The notes under the pieces: generated by a model
Seen by the model: the letters and a program-made list of their open reading frames with translations, nothing else
The model's database searches: none
Told to the model about the DNA's origin: nothing
Position numbers and translations under genes: made by a program
From: Alitta virens
Lineage: Eukaryota; Annelida; Polychaeta; Phyllodocida; Nereididae
Assembly: GCA_932294295.1 (NCBI GenBank)
Contig: OW028579.1
Span: 2,733,285 to 2,797,284 of the forward strand
Length of the DNA stretch: 64,000 nucleotides
Direction: 5' to 3'
Shown here: in pieces, positions 33,831 to 45,515 of the stretch
Layout: every line of letters starts with the position of its first letter
How positions within the stretch are numbered: the first letter of the stretch is position 1

Positions 33831-33929
33831 GCCCAGATAGCATTCAAAATCGTATTGACGTTGGCGCGATGTTGTCAATGTCAAAACGATGTAGAAACGA
33901 TGCTGGCCCAATTTGGAATGCTTTCTGGG
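33831..33929. mobile_element. Family Q MITE
   Basis: CCCAGATAGCATTCAAAATC to CAATTTGGAATGCTTTCTGG. The flanks 33071-33830 and 33930-34900 show only AT-rich unique sequence. Confidence 0.85.
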
Positions 33930-34904
33930 AACCGCCTTAGATCAGTCAATACCTACTGATATCTGATCTTAGTATATGAAGGTGTGCAGCTTATATAAAT
34001 TGATTTAATCCATTGTCTGGTTTTGTTTTTTTCTTAAAATTATTTACCCCTCCTGTAACTAAACTATACACCATATCTATACCAAAGAATATGTACCAAG
34101 AAGCGACACTCCCTATACTTCACATTGTAAATGCTACGCCTCCTTTTCCCAGCATGCATAGCGCCGGAGTTCTTTTAACGCCCCTAGTGGATAATAAAAT
34201 ACGGACTGAAAGTGCACCCGTCCATCCGTACTTTTGTCTATTTGATGTTTAAAATATATAAGATCTATCATTATCCCAATTTTAATATGCCTTAATGAGC
34301 GAATGTAGCAACATATATACCACAATTTAAACAATGTTACAAGCATTAGATCTAAACACTACATAGGCTTATGTCAAATGACGTCATAATCGGTCGGTAC
34401 GATGTCATTCAATTGAGGCAATTGTTCTCCGTTCAGCTTGGTTAACAATGCGCCTCCTTTTCCCTGAAGGCATAGCGCGTCCTACTTACGAGAGTGCAGG
34501 TTCTTGGTACATAATATTTGTCTATACTCTGGACCACTATAGAGGTTCTGTAATTTGCTATGTGGCAAGATTCCAGTAAATTCAATGAAGTGAACAGCGG
34601 CAGAATAATTTAATTGACTTGTGGTTGCAGTTCAAAGTGATATTACTCCTGTCATAATGTGGGTATTAAGTGCAACACTTTTCGGAGCAGCAGGTGACAT
34701 AGTCAGTATTGATTACTATGATAAGAGAGCTTTATAAAAGTAGCCATATGTCATAGGCCATCAATAAGTTCTTTAAATAAATATCTGAATCGTTAGAAAT
34801 ATGGATTGCTTAGTGATTTAGCTATGGGTTGTGTTCAACTAGGACTATTGCTAGTTCTATGAGTTAATGCTTGCTTATATGATATTATACCCAAAGTAGT
34901 CCCT

Positions 34905-34970
34905 TTTCTATTGTTCTTTGCCGGGATATAACTGGCCAGTTTGGCGTGTTATCTCCCGGCTTTGGAGCAG
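34905..34970. mobile_element. GGGATATAAC hairpin-family fragment
   Basis: TTTTCTATTGTTCTTTGCCG and GGATATAACTGGCC, then GGCGTGTTATCTCCCGG as a partial return arm. Confidence 0.55.
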
Positions 34971-35267
34971 TAATATCATTGATGAACAACTGCTAACATA
35001 GGGATTAGCAAAAACACAAACACAAACAATGTGAATGCAGAATTAATTCCTTAAGGTCTGCTTAGTTTTAAAAGCACAACAAAGAGTAAATCCTCTTTAG
35101 GATTGTTTGCCTTAGCATTTGTTGTTTCTTGTTCGCTGTTGTTGTTGCATAGTTTCAACCATATCACAATCTTCGCAAAATCAAATCATCCATGAAAATA
35201 GTCCCACAATTACAGCTAAAATATGGCATTATAAATGGGGAAAAGGCACTATTGAATGCGCATTGGG

Positions 35268-35396
35268 TATAAGTCAGTTATACACCTTATACTCAGGATA
35301 TAACATTCCAACGTGGGCAGTTAAATCCCTCGGTTTCGCCTCGGGATATAACTGCCCACATTGGAATGTTATATCCCTCATAATGGTGTATAACTA
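35268..35396. repeat. GGGATATAAC hairpin element
   Basis: AGTTATACACCTTATACTCA and GGATATAACATTCCAACGTG with GGCAGTTAAATCCC pair with GGGATATAACTGCCCACATT and GGAATGTTATATCCCTCATA with ATGGTGTATAACT. The arms are about 55 bp. No other feature is seen from 35397 to 36587. Confidence 0.85.
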
Positions 35397-36587
35397 TTAC
35401 ATATATCAGATTAATGAATTTCAGTTTCTATGGAAACATTAAATGTATTTTATTTATAATAACATTAGGGAAAAAAATAGTTTATGCATGGTTTATGTCA
35501 ATGCTGTCTTTCCTTATGATTCCGAGAACGGGTAGATTATATCTACTTAACAAGGAAAAATAATGACGTTTTATACCAAGGAGCCTGTAAATGGAACACA
35601 CTCAAGTCTAAATTTTCTCCAACTTTCTAACATGAGGAAATTCCACTGAAAAGATTCACCAGATACTTATAAAATGATCTTATTAAAGATCAGTAACTAT
35701 ATTTTTCCTGATGGTTGCACTAAATATTCTGAATTGCGTCATAAATGAACTGTAATAACTATAGTCCTTGTATATTATTGCTTTGTAGTTAATTAGATAT
35801 ATTTTAAAAATTAAATTTAAAATTGCAGTTATATATGCTAATTATTTGTAAAATTTTATCTTTATAACAGCTAGATAAGCTGTGCTTTCTCTGGTTGATT
35901 AACTAACATACAAAAACATACAACACTAAATGAAGTTTTTGTAAAAAAAAATAGATAAAAAATAAAAGTGATTTATTATCCCCATAATAATTACGTGAAA
36001 ATGGAAATATTATTTTGCTCTCAATTGACAGATGACATCATGCATTTCAAGGCATGTGATTGGACAGCCTCAAAATTTCTGATGTAGAGAAAGTTCAGAA
36101 CATGACAAAAAGCTAGTTTTACCAATCATGTGCTTTCTTAGGTTATTTGATTGTATATAGTTGATATCTGTTTGATTGTTTTATATTATTTTGAGATTTG
36201 TTTTAATTCTTTTGTACTCTTTGAATTGTGTACCAAAATTCTCATAAAACTTGGAAACTGCAGCAGCAAAATAGGGATTAAAATAGGATTAACAGACAAG
36301 ATTTGAAGTGATGTCATCTTCTGACTCTGTGCAAAATTACAATTCGAATTATACATAATTATTACTGGGTTAATAAACTACAGGTGAACGTTCTTCAAAA
36401 TATGAGTAGGACCTACTGTATGACAGAATTGCAAGTTCATGCAAAAGATTTAAATCTTTAGTAGGACCCCAACAAGCGCTGCAATTTCATGATACACAAT
36501 ATAAGTAACAGTTATATATAACTAACCTATACTCCATTACAAATATTTACGAATTTGTTTAATTGTTTTGTTTTACTGCCTATATTA

Positions 36588-36692
36588 CGCAGAACAAGTT
36601 CAGTTTGCACTCAGGAGGGAGTTAACTAACAATTTCGTTAGTTATATCCTCTCAGAACAATGGGAAAACTATCTAGGTGGAGTACAAACAAT
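36588..36692. mobile_element. GGGATATAAC hairpin-family copy
   Basis: TTCAGTTTGCACTCAGGAGG, GAGTTAACTAAC and GTTAGTTATATCCTCTCAG, then AAAACTATCTAGGTGGAGTA. This arrangement is shared with 51880-52190. Confidence 0.6.
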
Positions 36693-36701
36693 GTTATCAA
36701 T

Positions 36702-36703
<2 letters not shown>

Positions 36704-36744
<41 letters not shown>

Positions 36745-36919
36745 TTAGGGCTTTAAGTCCTGTATTTCTGCATCTGTTGGGCTAATTAGGACAGGCAGGG
36801 ACCATGGCAATGAGACGAAGGATGAAACAGCCATCCAACTTAGGCTCGACTGGGAATCCAACCCAGGACCCAGCGGTTGGAAGCCCAGAGCGCTACCTCT
36901 GAGCCATGCCCCCGCCCTA
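36704..36919 (-). mobile_element. SINE-A copy with (GT)n tail
   Basis: A GT run at 36704-36742 leads into GATTAGGGCTTTAAGTCCTG and the SINE-A body, ending at the tRNA-like head CTGAGCCATGCCCCCGCCC. Positions 36920-37590 hold nothing else I can support. Confidence 0.9.
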
Positions 36920-37590
36920 TGTTATCAATCGTAATGTGGGTGTATACATGTGCATGTAAATGCATACCAGTGAACTATTAAATGCTAGGTAATACATTAA
37001 TACGTGCCCAAATGCATTATTTTTTATCCAGCTTTACCTGCCTTTGTTTTTATGACAAATAGGAGTTCATATTGGTCATTGCCTCTATTGTTCTCCACCC
37101 CTCATATAAGTTGCAGAAGCATGATGAATGAGACATAATACTTCTGCATACAGCTGTAAGTCAATATTAGGATCCATGCTTGTTCCTCATACTTGCAAGC
37201 TGTATGGATTTTCTCAGCAAATGTGCAGTGGTAAGGCTTTCCATTAAGCTGTTTGTCGAATGCTGGGGACATTATGCTGAGGTAACGGGGTTCTCAGCTG
37301 CTGTGCAGAGCACCCGGAGCTACTGGAATCTCCCATAAAAGACGTGCAAACGTAATTTCTGCATCTTTGTGGTTTCCTTAGGCAAACTGATACCTTGATC
37401 TTATTGGCATCTACTGTTTTTACATGGCAGGAAGGAAGGTAAATGGAGGTCATTAGCATAAAAAGATTCAAGCCACACATATCCTCTTCTGGCAAACCTC
37501 TACCATTCAAGGTATGGAAGACACAGGTGTCCGAGGTTTTGTATAATAATGGTATGCTATAGTAATGCCAAGAGTTTGACTACGGCATAA

Positions 37591-37709
37591 TCCCAGATAA
37601 CATTCCAAATCGAGCCAGCATTGTTTCTATATCGGCCGCCATCGGAACAACATCATTTTGACATTCCGACATCACGCCGACACTGAAACGATTTGGAATG
37701 CTATCTGGG
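37591..37709. mobile_element. Family Q MITE
   Basis: CCCAGATAACATTCCAAATC to CGATTTGGAATGCTATCTGG with GCCGCCATCGGAACAACATC inside. Confidence 0.9.
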
Positions 37710-37744
37710 ATATAAATCAGTTTTAACTTTCACCTGAATTCATA

Positions 37745-37880
37745 GACTTCGAACCTAAACTCCAGTGGACGTCATGCGAATCGAGGTCTCCCATTGGCTA
37801 AGGGAATGTCTCAGCCAATGACAGTCCTGGATTCACATGACGTCCTTCGGAGTTTAGGAGTTCAGGTTCCAAGTCTATGA
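37745..37880. mobile_element. CCAAT/GACGTCA inverted-repeat MITE, copy 2
   Basis: ACTTCGAACCTAAACTCCAG, GGACGTCATGCGAATC, CCCATTGGCT, then AGCCAATGAC, GGATTCACATGACGTCC and GGAGTTTAGG to CCAAGTCTATGAG. The left and right halves are clear reverse complements. Confidence 0.85.
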
Positions 37881-37980
37881 GTTCAGCTGTAATGGACATC
37901 CAACAAAGCTTGCACAATATCATGCATAGTTGCACTTTTTCCAAAATCCAATGTAAATGTGTCAAGAGTTCAGGTGATCG

Positions 37981-38077
37981 CAGATAGCATTCCAAATCGT
38001 AGCGATGTCAGCGTGATTTCGTACCGACGGTGGCCGATATAGGAACGATTCTGGCCCGATTTGGAATCCCATCGGGG
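37981..38077. mobile_element. Family Q MITE
   Basis: CAGATAGCATTCCAAATCGT to CCCGATTTGGAATCCCATCG. Confidence 0.8.
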
Positions 38078-38432
38078 ATGTTGAAAGTCTTTTAAGGCTC
38101 CACGAAATGTATAATGCTTACACAACATCCTTCCAATTAGAATGCCTAATCCCAAGAAGCACAGTGCAAGTAACCCAATATAGTTCCATCAAAGTAAACA
38201 CTTGCTGCACAACAACCCCTGACTTCAGTCACAACTAAGCCAATCAGAAAATCCAGCCACAGACCATAAAGGCTACAAGTCATCAAGGGTGCACTTTATC
38301 CGCAGTGATTAGTCTCGCTAAGTACAGACAACTTGATTAAGGAGATTGCTTTTATATCATGCGCTCATTTCAGTGGAAAGATTTCCAGATGTAATCTGTT
38401 AGATTCGAGTACACTAACAGATAACAAACCAA

Positions 38433-38902
38433 AAACAGGAGGAGGAGGTAGAGGAATAGGAGGAGGAAATAGAAGAATAGGAGGAGGAGGAAGGAGGAGA
38501 AAGAGGAGAAGGAAGCGGAGGAGGAAGAGGAGGAGGAAGGAGGAGGAGGAAATAGAAGAATAATAGGAGGAGGAAGGAGGAGGAAGAGAAGGAAGCAGAG
38601 GAGGAATAGGAGGAGGAATAGGAGGAGGGGGAAGAGGGGGAGGAGGAATAGGAGGAGGAAATAGAACAATAGGAGGAGGAGGAGGAGGGAGGAGGAAGAG
38701 GAGCAAGATGAGGAGGGAAGATGAGGAGGGAAGAGGAGGAGGAGGGAAGAGGAAGAAGAGGAAGAAGAGGAAGAGGAGAAGTAAGAGGAGGGGGAGGAAG
38801 AGGAGAAGGAGGAGGGCAGGAAGAAGAGGAGGAGGAGGAAGCGGAGGAAGAGGAGGGAGGTGCAGGAGGAAAAGGAATAGGAATAGGAGGAGGAGGAGGT
38901 GC
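38433..38902. repeat. GGA/GAA purine tract
   Basis: About 470 bp of (GGA)n with AGAAG and AATAG variants, nearly all purine on the + strand. Long frames through it on both strands (E/R/G-rich or S/P/L-rich) reflect composition only. Confidence 0.95.
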
Positions 38903-39258
38903 CACTTAGATCACTTTGCAACGGCTTGATGCCAGCTTGGTGTTCTCCATTGCGTTCAGCATGTTCAGTGTAAGCCCGAAGTTGCATTGACTTAGCATTG
39001 TATAATATTATCAGGGTCAACATCATAATCAGTATCACCTCCCTATTAAGATACAAGAGTCTAACTCATCAACAAATTAGCCTCTAAATTAACTAACACA
39101 CAAAACAAATATATATTTTGCCTATTTACTGCTAGTTAACCATCACTTTTAATAATTATTAACAAAGCACACCCTTCATCGGAAACAACAAAGCCTTACA
39201 TTTTCAGCGGCTCAAGAACCTATCTAATAGATAGGCGATAAGGGTGCCATATACTTAC

Positions 39259-39353
39259 GCATGTGTCAATACTGGAGCCGTCTTCATGACCTTCATGTAT
39301 TCTTCCAAAGACACTTTGTCATCCCCAGATGTGTCAGCATACTGGAAAAATTT
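39259..39353 (-). CDS. EF-hand gene, exon with EF2
   Basis: The acceptor is tttctgaaaa in plus-strand reading (ttttcag|AAATTT), the donor CATGC|gtaagt. The 95-nt exon encodes KFFQYADTSGDDKVSLEEYM, then KVMKTAPVLTH, leaving phase 2. The loop is DTSGDDKVSLEE: D, S, D, V and E are in the usual places, but position 6 is Asp instead of Gly. That glycine normally allows the loop to bend, so calcium affinity may be lower. The following 10-kb intron is the second longest in the gene. Confidence 0.9.
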
Positions 39354-39849
39354 CTGAAAACAGCAGCCAAATAAGAAAATAAAGAACTAAGATAATGCGA
39401 AAATATCATAAAATTGATTTACATCAGCGGTCGATAAATCTGTTGGCTTGAAGAAGCAGTTTGGCACTAGCGAACGAATAGGTGAAGAAAAAGGATGAGA
39501 AAAAACAGCATGTATTAGATGCAAGGGATGAATGAAGGACCCTATTAGTAATCAAGAGTCAGGAAGCATGGTTGTCTATAAAAATGTATCTTTTTTTCAT
39601 CTTCAGGGCTGTATAATAATCAATACCAGCTGATCTGATCAGAGGGAATTTCCGGTGATACGAGAGGAAATAGCTAAGATAGCAAGGTAGTAAAATTATT
39701 TTAATATTTTCTAATTAACGCAAAGGTTTCTCAATATGTAGATTATTTTTAATGTTGAGCTACATCAAAATACTTTTATATCTTTCATTAGTCTAGAAGT
39801 AGGCCAAAAGTAACTGGCATTTTGATAACTACTTCAAAAAATCCTTCAT

Positions 39850-40043
39850 GAGCTCCATCTCAGCTTGATGTCATTTGTGTTCAGCGTCCATGCTGAGGCA
39901 AGTAAAAGGATCTATCTATGGGGTAAATGTGTAAAAACGGTGTGGACTTCAAGCTTTATCATCGATATCATCTCATCTTTACGTCTGTCTCTGACAGCTG
40001 ACTGTGCTTCAGACCCAGTAGCTTTGAGACATAAAAAGACAGT
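39850..40043 (+). mobile_element. SINE-B fragment
   Basis: CATGAGCTCCATCTCAGCTT, GCTGAGGCAAGTAAAAGGAT, ACGTCTGTCTCTGACAGCTG and AGACCCAGTAGCTTTGAGAC match the SINE-B body and 3' end. It lies in the intron between the EF1 and EF2 exons. Confidence 0.65.
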
Positions 40044-40295
40044 AATGCAATAGATTACAATTTATTATACTTAATTTAACTGAACTCAAAATTGATAACA
40101 ATTGTACAACCAAAGAGTAGGATCTGTGATCTAATGCCCAATGCAAAATAGAACAAACTAATTTTCGAATAACATGACTTTAAAGTGTGTTTTGGTCGAT
40201 TCATACATTATTTGACCACTTACATCAAAGGCCTTCTATAAATATCTGGCAAAGTCCTAATCATTAAAATGGCCATTTGATGTAGTCCCCCTTAC

Positions 40296-40431
40296 CAGAA
40301 TGTCACTGTGAGTTCCCCGGAAGCCATACTGTCTTAGAGTGGCTGTCAGCTCATGCAGGGTCAGGTAGCCATCTTTGTCAGAATCAGCCTCTTTGAAGAA
40401 GTGCTCTAATCTCTGGATCGCTTCTTTCCGT
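40296..40431 (-). CDS. EF-hand gene, exon with EF1
   Basis: Acceptor cattgacag|ACGGAA, donor ATTCTG|gtaagg. The 136-nt exon enters in phase 2 and ends in phase 0. It encodes RKEAIQRLEHFFKEADSDKD, GYLTLHELTATLRQYGFRGT and HSDIL. The EF loop DSDKDGYLTLHE is canonical. Together with the next exon it forms the N-terminal EF pair. Confidence 0.92.
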
Positions 40432-40532
40432 CTGTCAATGAAAGAAACTGAGATTTTAATGTATCTATTTCAAATATATTGTATTAACTTTGTATACAAA
40501 TTCTGTCAGGCTGACTAGACCAGTCATGTACA

Positions 40533-40664
40533 TACATGGCCAAATGTGCCACATGCGTTTTCCATGAGAAGGATAAACGCATCAAAAACGCATGGTTTTT
40601 GTCTAATTATAATGAGGCAAAAACCATGCGCATTGAAAACACACGTGGCATAATTGGCCATGCA
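40533..40664. mobile_element. Family P palindromic MITE
   Basis: TACATGGCCAAATGTGCCAC to ATTGGCCATGCA, with part of the right arm lost. Confidence 0.88.
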
Positions 40665-40788
40665 TATTCATTCAATTATTAGTACAATGAACGTATAATT
40701 TTTAATTAGGTGTTGAACCAACGAATTTAAGTTTCAGACATAGCTGAGCAACAATCGTAAATCTAACAAGCAAGTAACAAATACTAGA

Positions 40789-40968
40789 TCTTTGTACTCG
40801 GTGTCTATGTTGAGGCCAGTGAAAGACCCCACCCATGGGGTACATAACAAATTAATTTATTATGTAACATGGTGTAGACTCCAAGCCTCATATCATCATT
40901 ACGTCTGCCCTGCCAGCTGGTCATATAAGCCAATTAAGCTCCAGACCCAGTAACATTGAGACATTAGA
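40789..40968 (+). mobile_element. SINE-B fragment
   Basis: ACTCGGTGTCTATGTTGAGG, ACCCCACCCATGGGGT, CATCATTACGTCTGCCC and CAGACCCAGTAACATTGAG, followed at once by the satellite below. Confidence 0.7.
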
Positions 40969-40989
40969 TATTGACATAGATCATTCCAT

Positions 40990-42015
40990 GTATGTCTCAG
41001 TCTCTTTCCATGTGTGCATGTGTTCTGTGTGGTATATATGTGCATGTCTTGTATGTCTGTGTATTGTATGTCTGTGTCTTGCACGTCTGTGTGTATTGTA
41101 TTTCTGTGTATCTTGTATGTCTGTGTGTCTTTTATGTCTTTGTGTATTGTATGTCTGTGTATCTTGTATGTCTGTGTGTCTTGTATGTCTTTGTGTATTG
41201 TATGTCTGTGTATCTTGTACGTCTGTGTGTCTTGTATGTCTTTGTGTATTGTATGTCTGTGTATCTTGTATGGCTGTGTGTCTTGTATATCTTTGTGTAT
41301 TGTATGTCTGTGTATCTTGTATGTCTGTGTGTCTTGTATGTCTATGTGTATTGTATGTCTGTGTATCTTGTATGTCTGTGTCTTGTATGTCTTTGTGTAT
41401 TGTATGTCTGTGTATCTTGTACGTCTGTGTGTCTTGTATGTCTTTGTGTATTGTATGTCTGTGTATCTTGTATGGCTGTGTGTCTTGTATGTCTTTGTGT
41501 ATTGTATGTCTGTGTATCTTGTATGTCTGTGTGTCTTGTATGTCTTTGTGTATTGTATGTCTGTGTATCTTGTATGTCTGTGTGTCTTGTATGTCTTTGT
41601 GTATTGTATGGCTGTGTATCTTGTACGTCTGTGTGTATTGTATTTCTGTGTGTATTGTATTTCTGTGTATCTTGTATGACTGTGTGTCTTGTATGTCTGT
41701 GTGTTTTGTATGTCTGTTTGTATTGTATGTCTGTGTCTTTTATGTCTGTGTGTGTCTTGTATGTCTGTTGATGTATTGTATGTATGTGTATCTTGTATGT
41801 CTGTGTGTCTTGCATGTCTTGTATTTCTGTTAATGTATTGTATGTATGTGTATCTTGTATGTCTGTGTGTCTTGCATGTCTTGTATTTCTGTTAATGTAT
41901 TGTATGTATGTGTATCTTGTATGTCTGTGTGTCTTGCATGTCTTGTATTTCTGTTAATGTATTGTATGTCTGTGTATCTTGTATGTCTGTGTGTGTCTTG
42001 TATGTCTGTTGATGT
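40990..42015. repeat. TGTATGTCTG satellite, about 1 kb
   Basis: Built from 16-17-bp words such as TGTATCTTGTATGTCTG and TGTATTGTATGTCTG, grouped into a roughly 51-bp higher-order unit through the middle of the array. A 60-bp unit containing TTGCATGTCTTGTATTTC and TGTTAATGTATTG is repeated three times near the right end. The + strand lacks stops in all three frames over most of the array, so the cysteine-rich frames are artefacts. Confidence 0.93.
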
Positions 42016-42539
42016 ATGACTGTGACCGCTGAGCACGAGATAAGTTTCATGTCTAACATGACAATAATGTATTTATTATTATTATTATCATTACCATGTC
42101 AAATGGGAAGAACTCCAAAAGGGTCATTAAAGGACCGAGCTAACTTATTAAAACATTAAAAAAAAGTCATTTTCACATGATACGATGGGGTGCCACACGA
42201 AATATTGAATTAGATCTTGCTAAAAATAATAAATCGCAATAGTCTGAGAATGATAATATAATAGACTGCAATGTAATATAACGTAATATGAAATATAATA
42301 TAATGCAATATAACATAATATAATTGATATGATAAACAACTACATACTTGTAAATAATTAACGTGTAGTACTTTTGTCTGATGAAACAGTTTTGTTTTGG
42401 AAATTTGTGTAAAAATTGTTCTAATGTGGGCATAGATGCCATAGTAGTATTATAAAAGTTCTTTATGCAATTTTGTTTTTAAAGCGATTCATGCCTTTGG
42501 ATCAAATTACTTTTGCACCATGTTAGTGATGTTTCAGTT

Positions 42540-43160
42540 CAGCATTCATCAGTTAACACTGCCTCATAAATCTTTTAAAATTCCATGATATCTGTGCACT
42601 GTGTGACCTGAAATTCTGCCATAAACGATTCAACAATGCCTTGCCACAGTATTTTCTTGATTTACTACTGCTATTTAGAGATGATCCTCATTACCATGAA
42701 ACTCGAATAGCTGGTCAACTACGACTTCCCTTAATTAAACATGAATTTGCAAAACAGAGTATTAAGTATAGATTTATCAAAACCCTTAATAATATGTCCA
42801 TAACTTATAGAGAAAAACTAGAAACACATAGTTTAGATGGATTTAAGAAATATATGAAAAATAGCGCTGTAGCATCTTATTCCGCAGACTGCAGTATTGA
42901 AAATTGCTATATATGTATAAATGTTCATCCTACTGCTTCTTCATAACTACTGATGAGAGTAATTTCCATATTGTGTTTGATTTAATGTTCACTATGTAAT
43001 ATATATTAATAGATCTCTCCAGGTGGCCTCACGCTAGCGATAAAATATATTTATCTTTGTGAGGTCTCCTTGCGAAACAAATGTTAATAAATGAAAATAT
43101 GAAAATAAATTGTAAATATTTTTTTTGTTTGGCAAAATAAAAAGAATCTGAATCTGAATC
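42540..43160 (+). pseudogene. CR1/L2-type LINE 3' end with ORF remnant
   Basis: An open frame runs from about 42570 to 42946: KFHDICALCDLKFCHKRFNN, then a hydrophobic YFLDLLLLFRDDPHYHETRI, then KHEFAKQSIKYRF, and FKKYMKN near the end. An R-rich stretch, then K-x-x-F-x-K-x-S-I-x-Y, then a C-terminal FK-x-Y-x-K helix is the usual pattern after the reverse transcriptase domain of CR1/L2/jockey-like LINEs. The catalytic domain is missing (5' truncation). The 3' end has CAGGTGGCCTCACGCTAGCG and closes with AGAATCTGAATCTGAATC. Confidence 0.6.
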
Positions 43161-43405
43161 ATAACCATATAAGGAGCCCTTTACAGCCAATATATATACT
43201 GTATAATATTAATATATCATTATGTTTCTCTAATAAAGACAGAAGAAGACTTAATTTTTGATCTAAAGACAAATGAATCACATTAATGACAAAACTGCAT
43301 TATTATATAAAAGAATAGAACGTAATATAATTTAATATAAAATATAATATAATATAATATATTATAACATAATAATTTATTTATAATTATTTAACATTAG
43401 CTTAC

Positions 43406-43538
43406 ACATTCTTTTCCACGACCTTAGCAGCATGTTTGATTTCAGACATTGCGTTGGCTGGGGGCGCCACCCGTACCACCTTCCGCCTTTTTTCTTCCTC
43501 CTCAGAAACTGACGGAGTTCTACGATAGGGCGGGTTTC
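43406..43538 (-). CDS. EF-hand gene, N-terminal charged exon
   Basis: Acceptor ttctttccag|GAAACC, donor AATGT|gtaagc. The 133-nt exon encodes NPPYRRTPSVSEEEEKRRKV, then VRVAPPANAMSEIKHAAKVV and EKN. No domain is recognised. The stretch is basic and acidic in turn and is likely disordered up to the helix that leads into EF1. Its end (phase 2) completes a Val codon with the first base of the EF1 exon. Confidence 0.88.
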
Positions 43539-43611
43539 CTGGAAAGAATATAGTTCCATAAATATAACATATAATATTAACAACAAGGTTTTGATTTACA
43601 GCCAATTTCAT

Positions 43612-43800
43612 AGACTTGGAAACCAATCTCTATAGACTTGGAAGCTAAACTCCAGAGGACGTCATGCGAATCCAGGATTCCCATTGGCTAAGGCAGTCCC
43701 TCAGCCAATAAGAGACCTGGTCAGCTGGACTCACGTGACGTCATCTGGCATATAGTTTCCAAAAGTATACTGGAGTCGTTTCCAAGTCTTTTAAGTTGGC
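43612..43800. mobile_element. CCAAT/GACGTCA inverted-repeat MITE, copy 3
   Basis: AGACTTGGAAGCTAAACTCC, GGACGTCATGCGAATCCAG, CCCATTGGCT, AGCCAATAAGAG, then CTCACGTGACGTCATC and GGAGTCGTTTCCAAGTC. A short extra copy of the left end lies just before it. Confidence 0.8.
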
Positions 43801-44241
43801 TATTGATTATTTTCTGTGATAAAACTAAACAGGGTGTCCTTGTGACATTCCGTTACAACAACAGAGTCTTTTCTCCACCCTAAACACCCCAGACTGCATT
43901 CTAAATAGGGCAAACTTCGTTTATATTGAATTTTTTGTGTTTGTTTTTTTTTGTGCTTTTTTACAAACTTTCATTTACTTGGTTTTTGTTTTTGAAAAGC
44001 CTTCAAATTTGGGTGACTTCCAACTGGAACACTTCGCAGCCTGGGGCTATATCAACTTAAAGTTTTCCGCTACTAGCGTGTTTGATTCATCTCTGTAAGG
44101 CATTTTTATTGCCGCACCTGCCACACACTACAGTTTTATACTAGTTTCAAATTATGACCTTGACCTGTCCCAATTCGGTCACAACTGTGACTGCTGTGTC
44201 CTGTAAATAAAGTATACTTATAAGGAGCCTTTGATTACATA

Positions 44242-44571
44242 CAGCAGTTTTAGAGCGAGCGTGGACAGTTCAGGGGTGAAAGAGACAGTTCAGAAAGATT
44301 GTAAAGTAATTGACCAACGTTTCTAGCCCATTCCTAATGTCCTTGTCATAAAATACTCGTCTGTGCTATACAGGTCGTTTATAAATAGTGGAGAAGATGT
44401 CGAAATAGGATTACAACTGAACAGAAAAGGGGAAAACTTTGATCAAAAAGAGGTGAAAACAAGTTTATTGCTCAGATGTTGGGATGATTCTATCATTCTT
44501 ATCAAATGTTTCAATCAGACTGAAAAGTCGTTCTGAGGATGCAACTGTCCAAGCTCGCTCTAAAACTGCTG
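44242..44571. mobile_element. 330-bp inverted-end MITE
   Basis: CAGCAGTTTTAGAGCGAGCG and TGGACAGTT at the left; GCAACTGTCCAAGCTCGCTC and TAAAACTGCTG at the right. Terminal inverted repeats of about 28 bp with mismatches near the inner end. I see one copy in the window. The remainder of 43801-44850 shows nothing. Confidence 0.75.
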
Positions 44572-44854
44572 ATGCTATCGGAGTTATGCCCAACTACATT
44601 AAACTACAAGCAAACCAATGACACCTCATCATTAAGACCACTTCAAAATCTACTCATAATGGTTACTAATAGGTCTCATTAGCCAGGTAAAAAACAAAAG
44701 TAAGAATACAAAATGTTTATCCAGAATTAATGGTGTTAATTCTGAGGTTGTTTTAACAGTGAGATGGTCTTAAAGCGAAGTCCCAGTGTACTGGTCAAGG
44801 ATAGTGCAAGGGGCGAGGTTAGAACTCATGTATATTTCCACCTGCCATTGCACT

Positions 44855-45057
44855 CTTTATGAGCTGCATCCCAGCTGGATAGGTGCCTCGCACTCGGTGC
44901 CTCGCACTTGGTGCCTATGCTGAGGCAAGTGAAAGACCCCACCCATGGGGGTAAATGTGTAACGTGGTGTGGACTCCAAGCCTTATCATCCCATCATTAC
45001 ATCTGCTTTGGGCAGCTGGTCACAAATATAAGCTGACTAAGAGACATTGACACAGAA
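44855..45057 (+). mobile_element. SINE-B copy, head lost
   Basis: ATGAGCTGCATCCCAGCTGG, a duplicated CTCGCACTCGGTGC / CTCGCACTTGGTGC, GGCAAGTGAAAGACCCCACC and ATTACATCTGCTTTGGGCAG. The 12-bp duplication is specific to this copy. Confidence 0.7.
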
Positions 45058-45369
45058 GTTTGTCATTCTAACACTTGGCTACCTGATGACTGTTAGACCA
45101 AGGAAATTAATCTTAAGATCTATATCAAACGTTGGATAAGATAGAATGTTCTCGTGACAGCAAAACTCTAATGCCTGGGTCCATTAAAACTTGAAGGAAG
45201 TCGATGCAAAAAGAACACAGCTTTATCTACAAAGCAGCCTTGGTTTCTTCAGGATCTTTTGTGAATGTGACTGTTGCATGTTTAAGTGTCAAGAGATGGA
45301 TTTCTTATGGAAGATAACAAAAGTTCGATGCCACGGCATCAATGGAATATATATGATAAACGTGTTAAA

Positions 45370-45515
45370 TACATGGCCAATTGTGGTGCCACGTGTGTTT
45401 TCCATGCATTTGGATAAACGCATGGAAAACGCATGGTTTTTGCCTCATTATAATTAGCTAAAAACCATGCGTTTATCCTTCTCATGGAAAACGCACGTGG
45501 CACATTTGGCCATGG
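45370..45515. mobile_element. Family P palindromic MITE
   Basis: TACATGGCCAATTGTGGTGC to CACATTTGGCCATGG. Inverted relative to most other copies (the TTGCCTCATTATAATTAGCT centre is reversed). Confidence 0.9.

Noticed and set aside
38365..39056. Proline/serine- or arginine-rich frames up to 228 residues
   Set aside because: They follow the purine tract on both strands.
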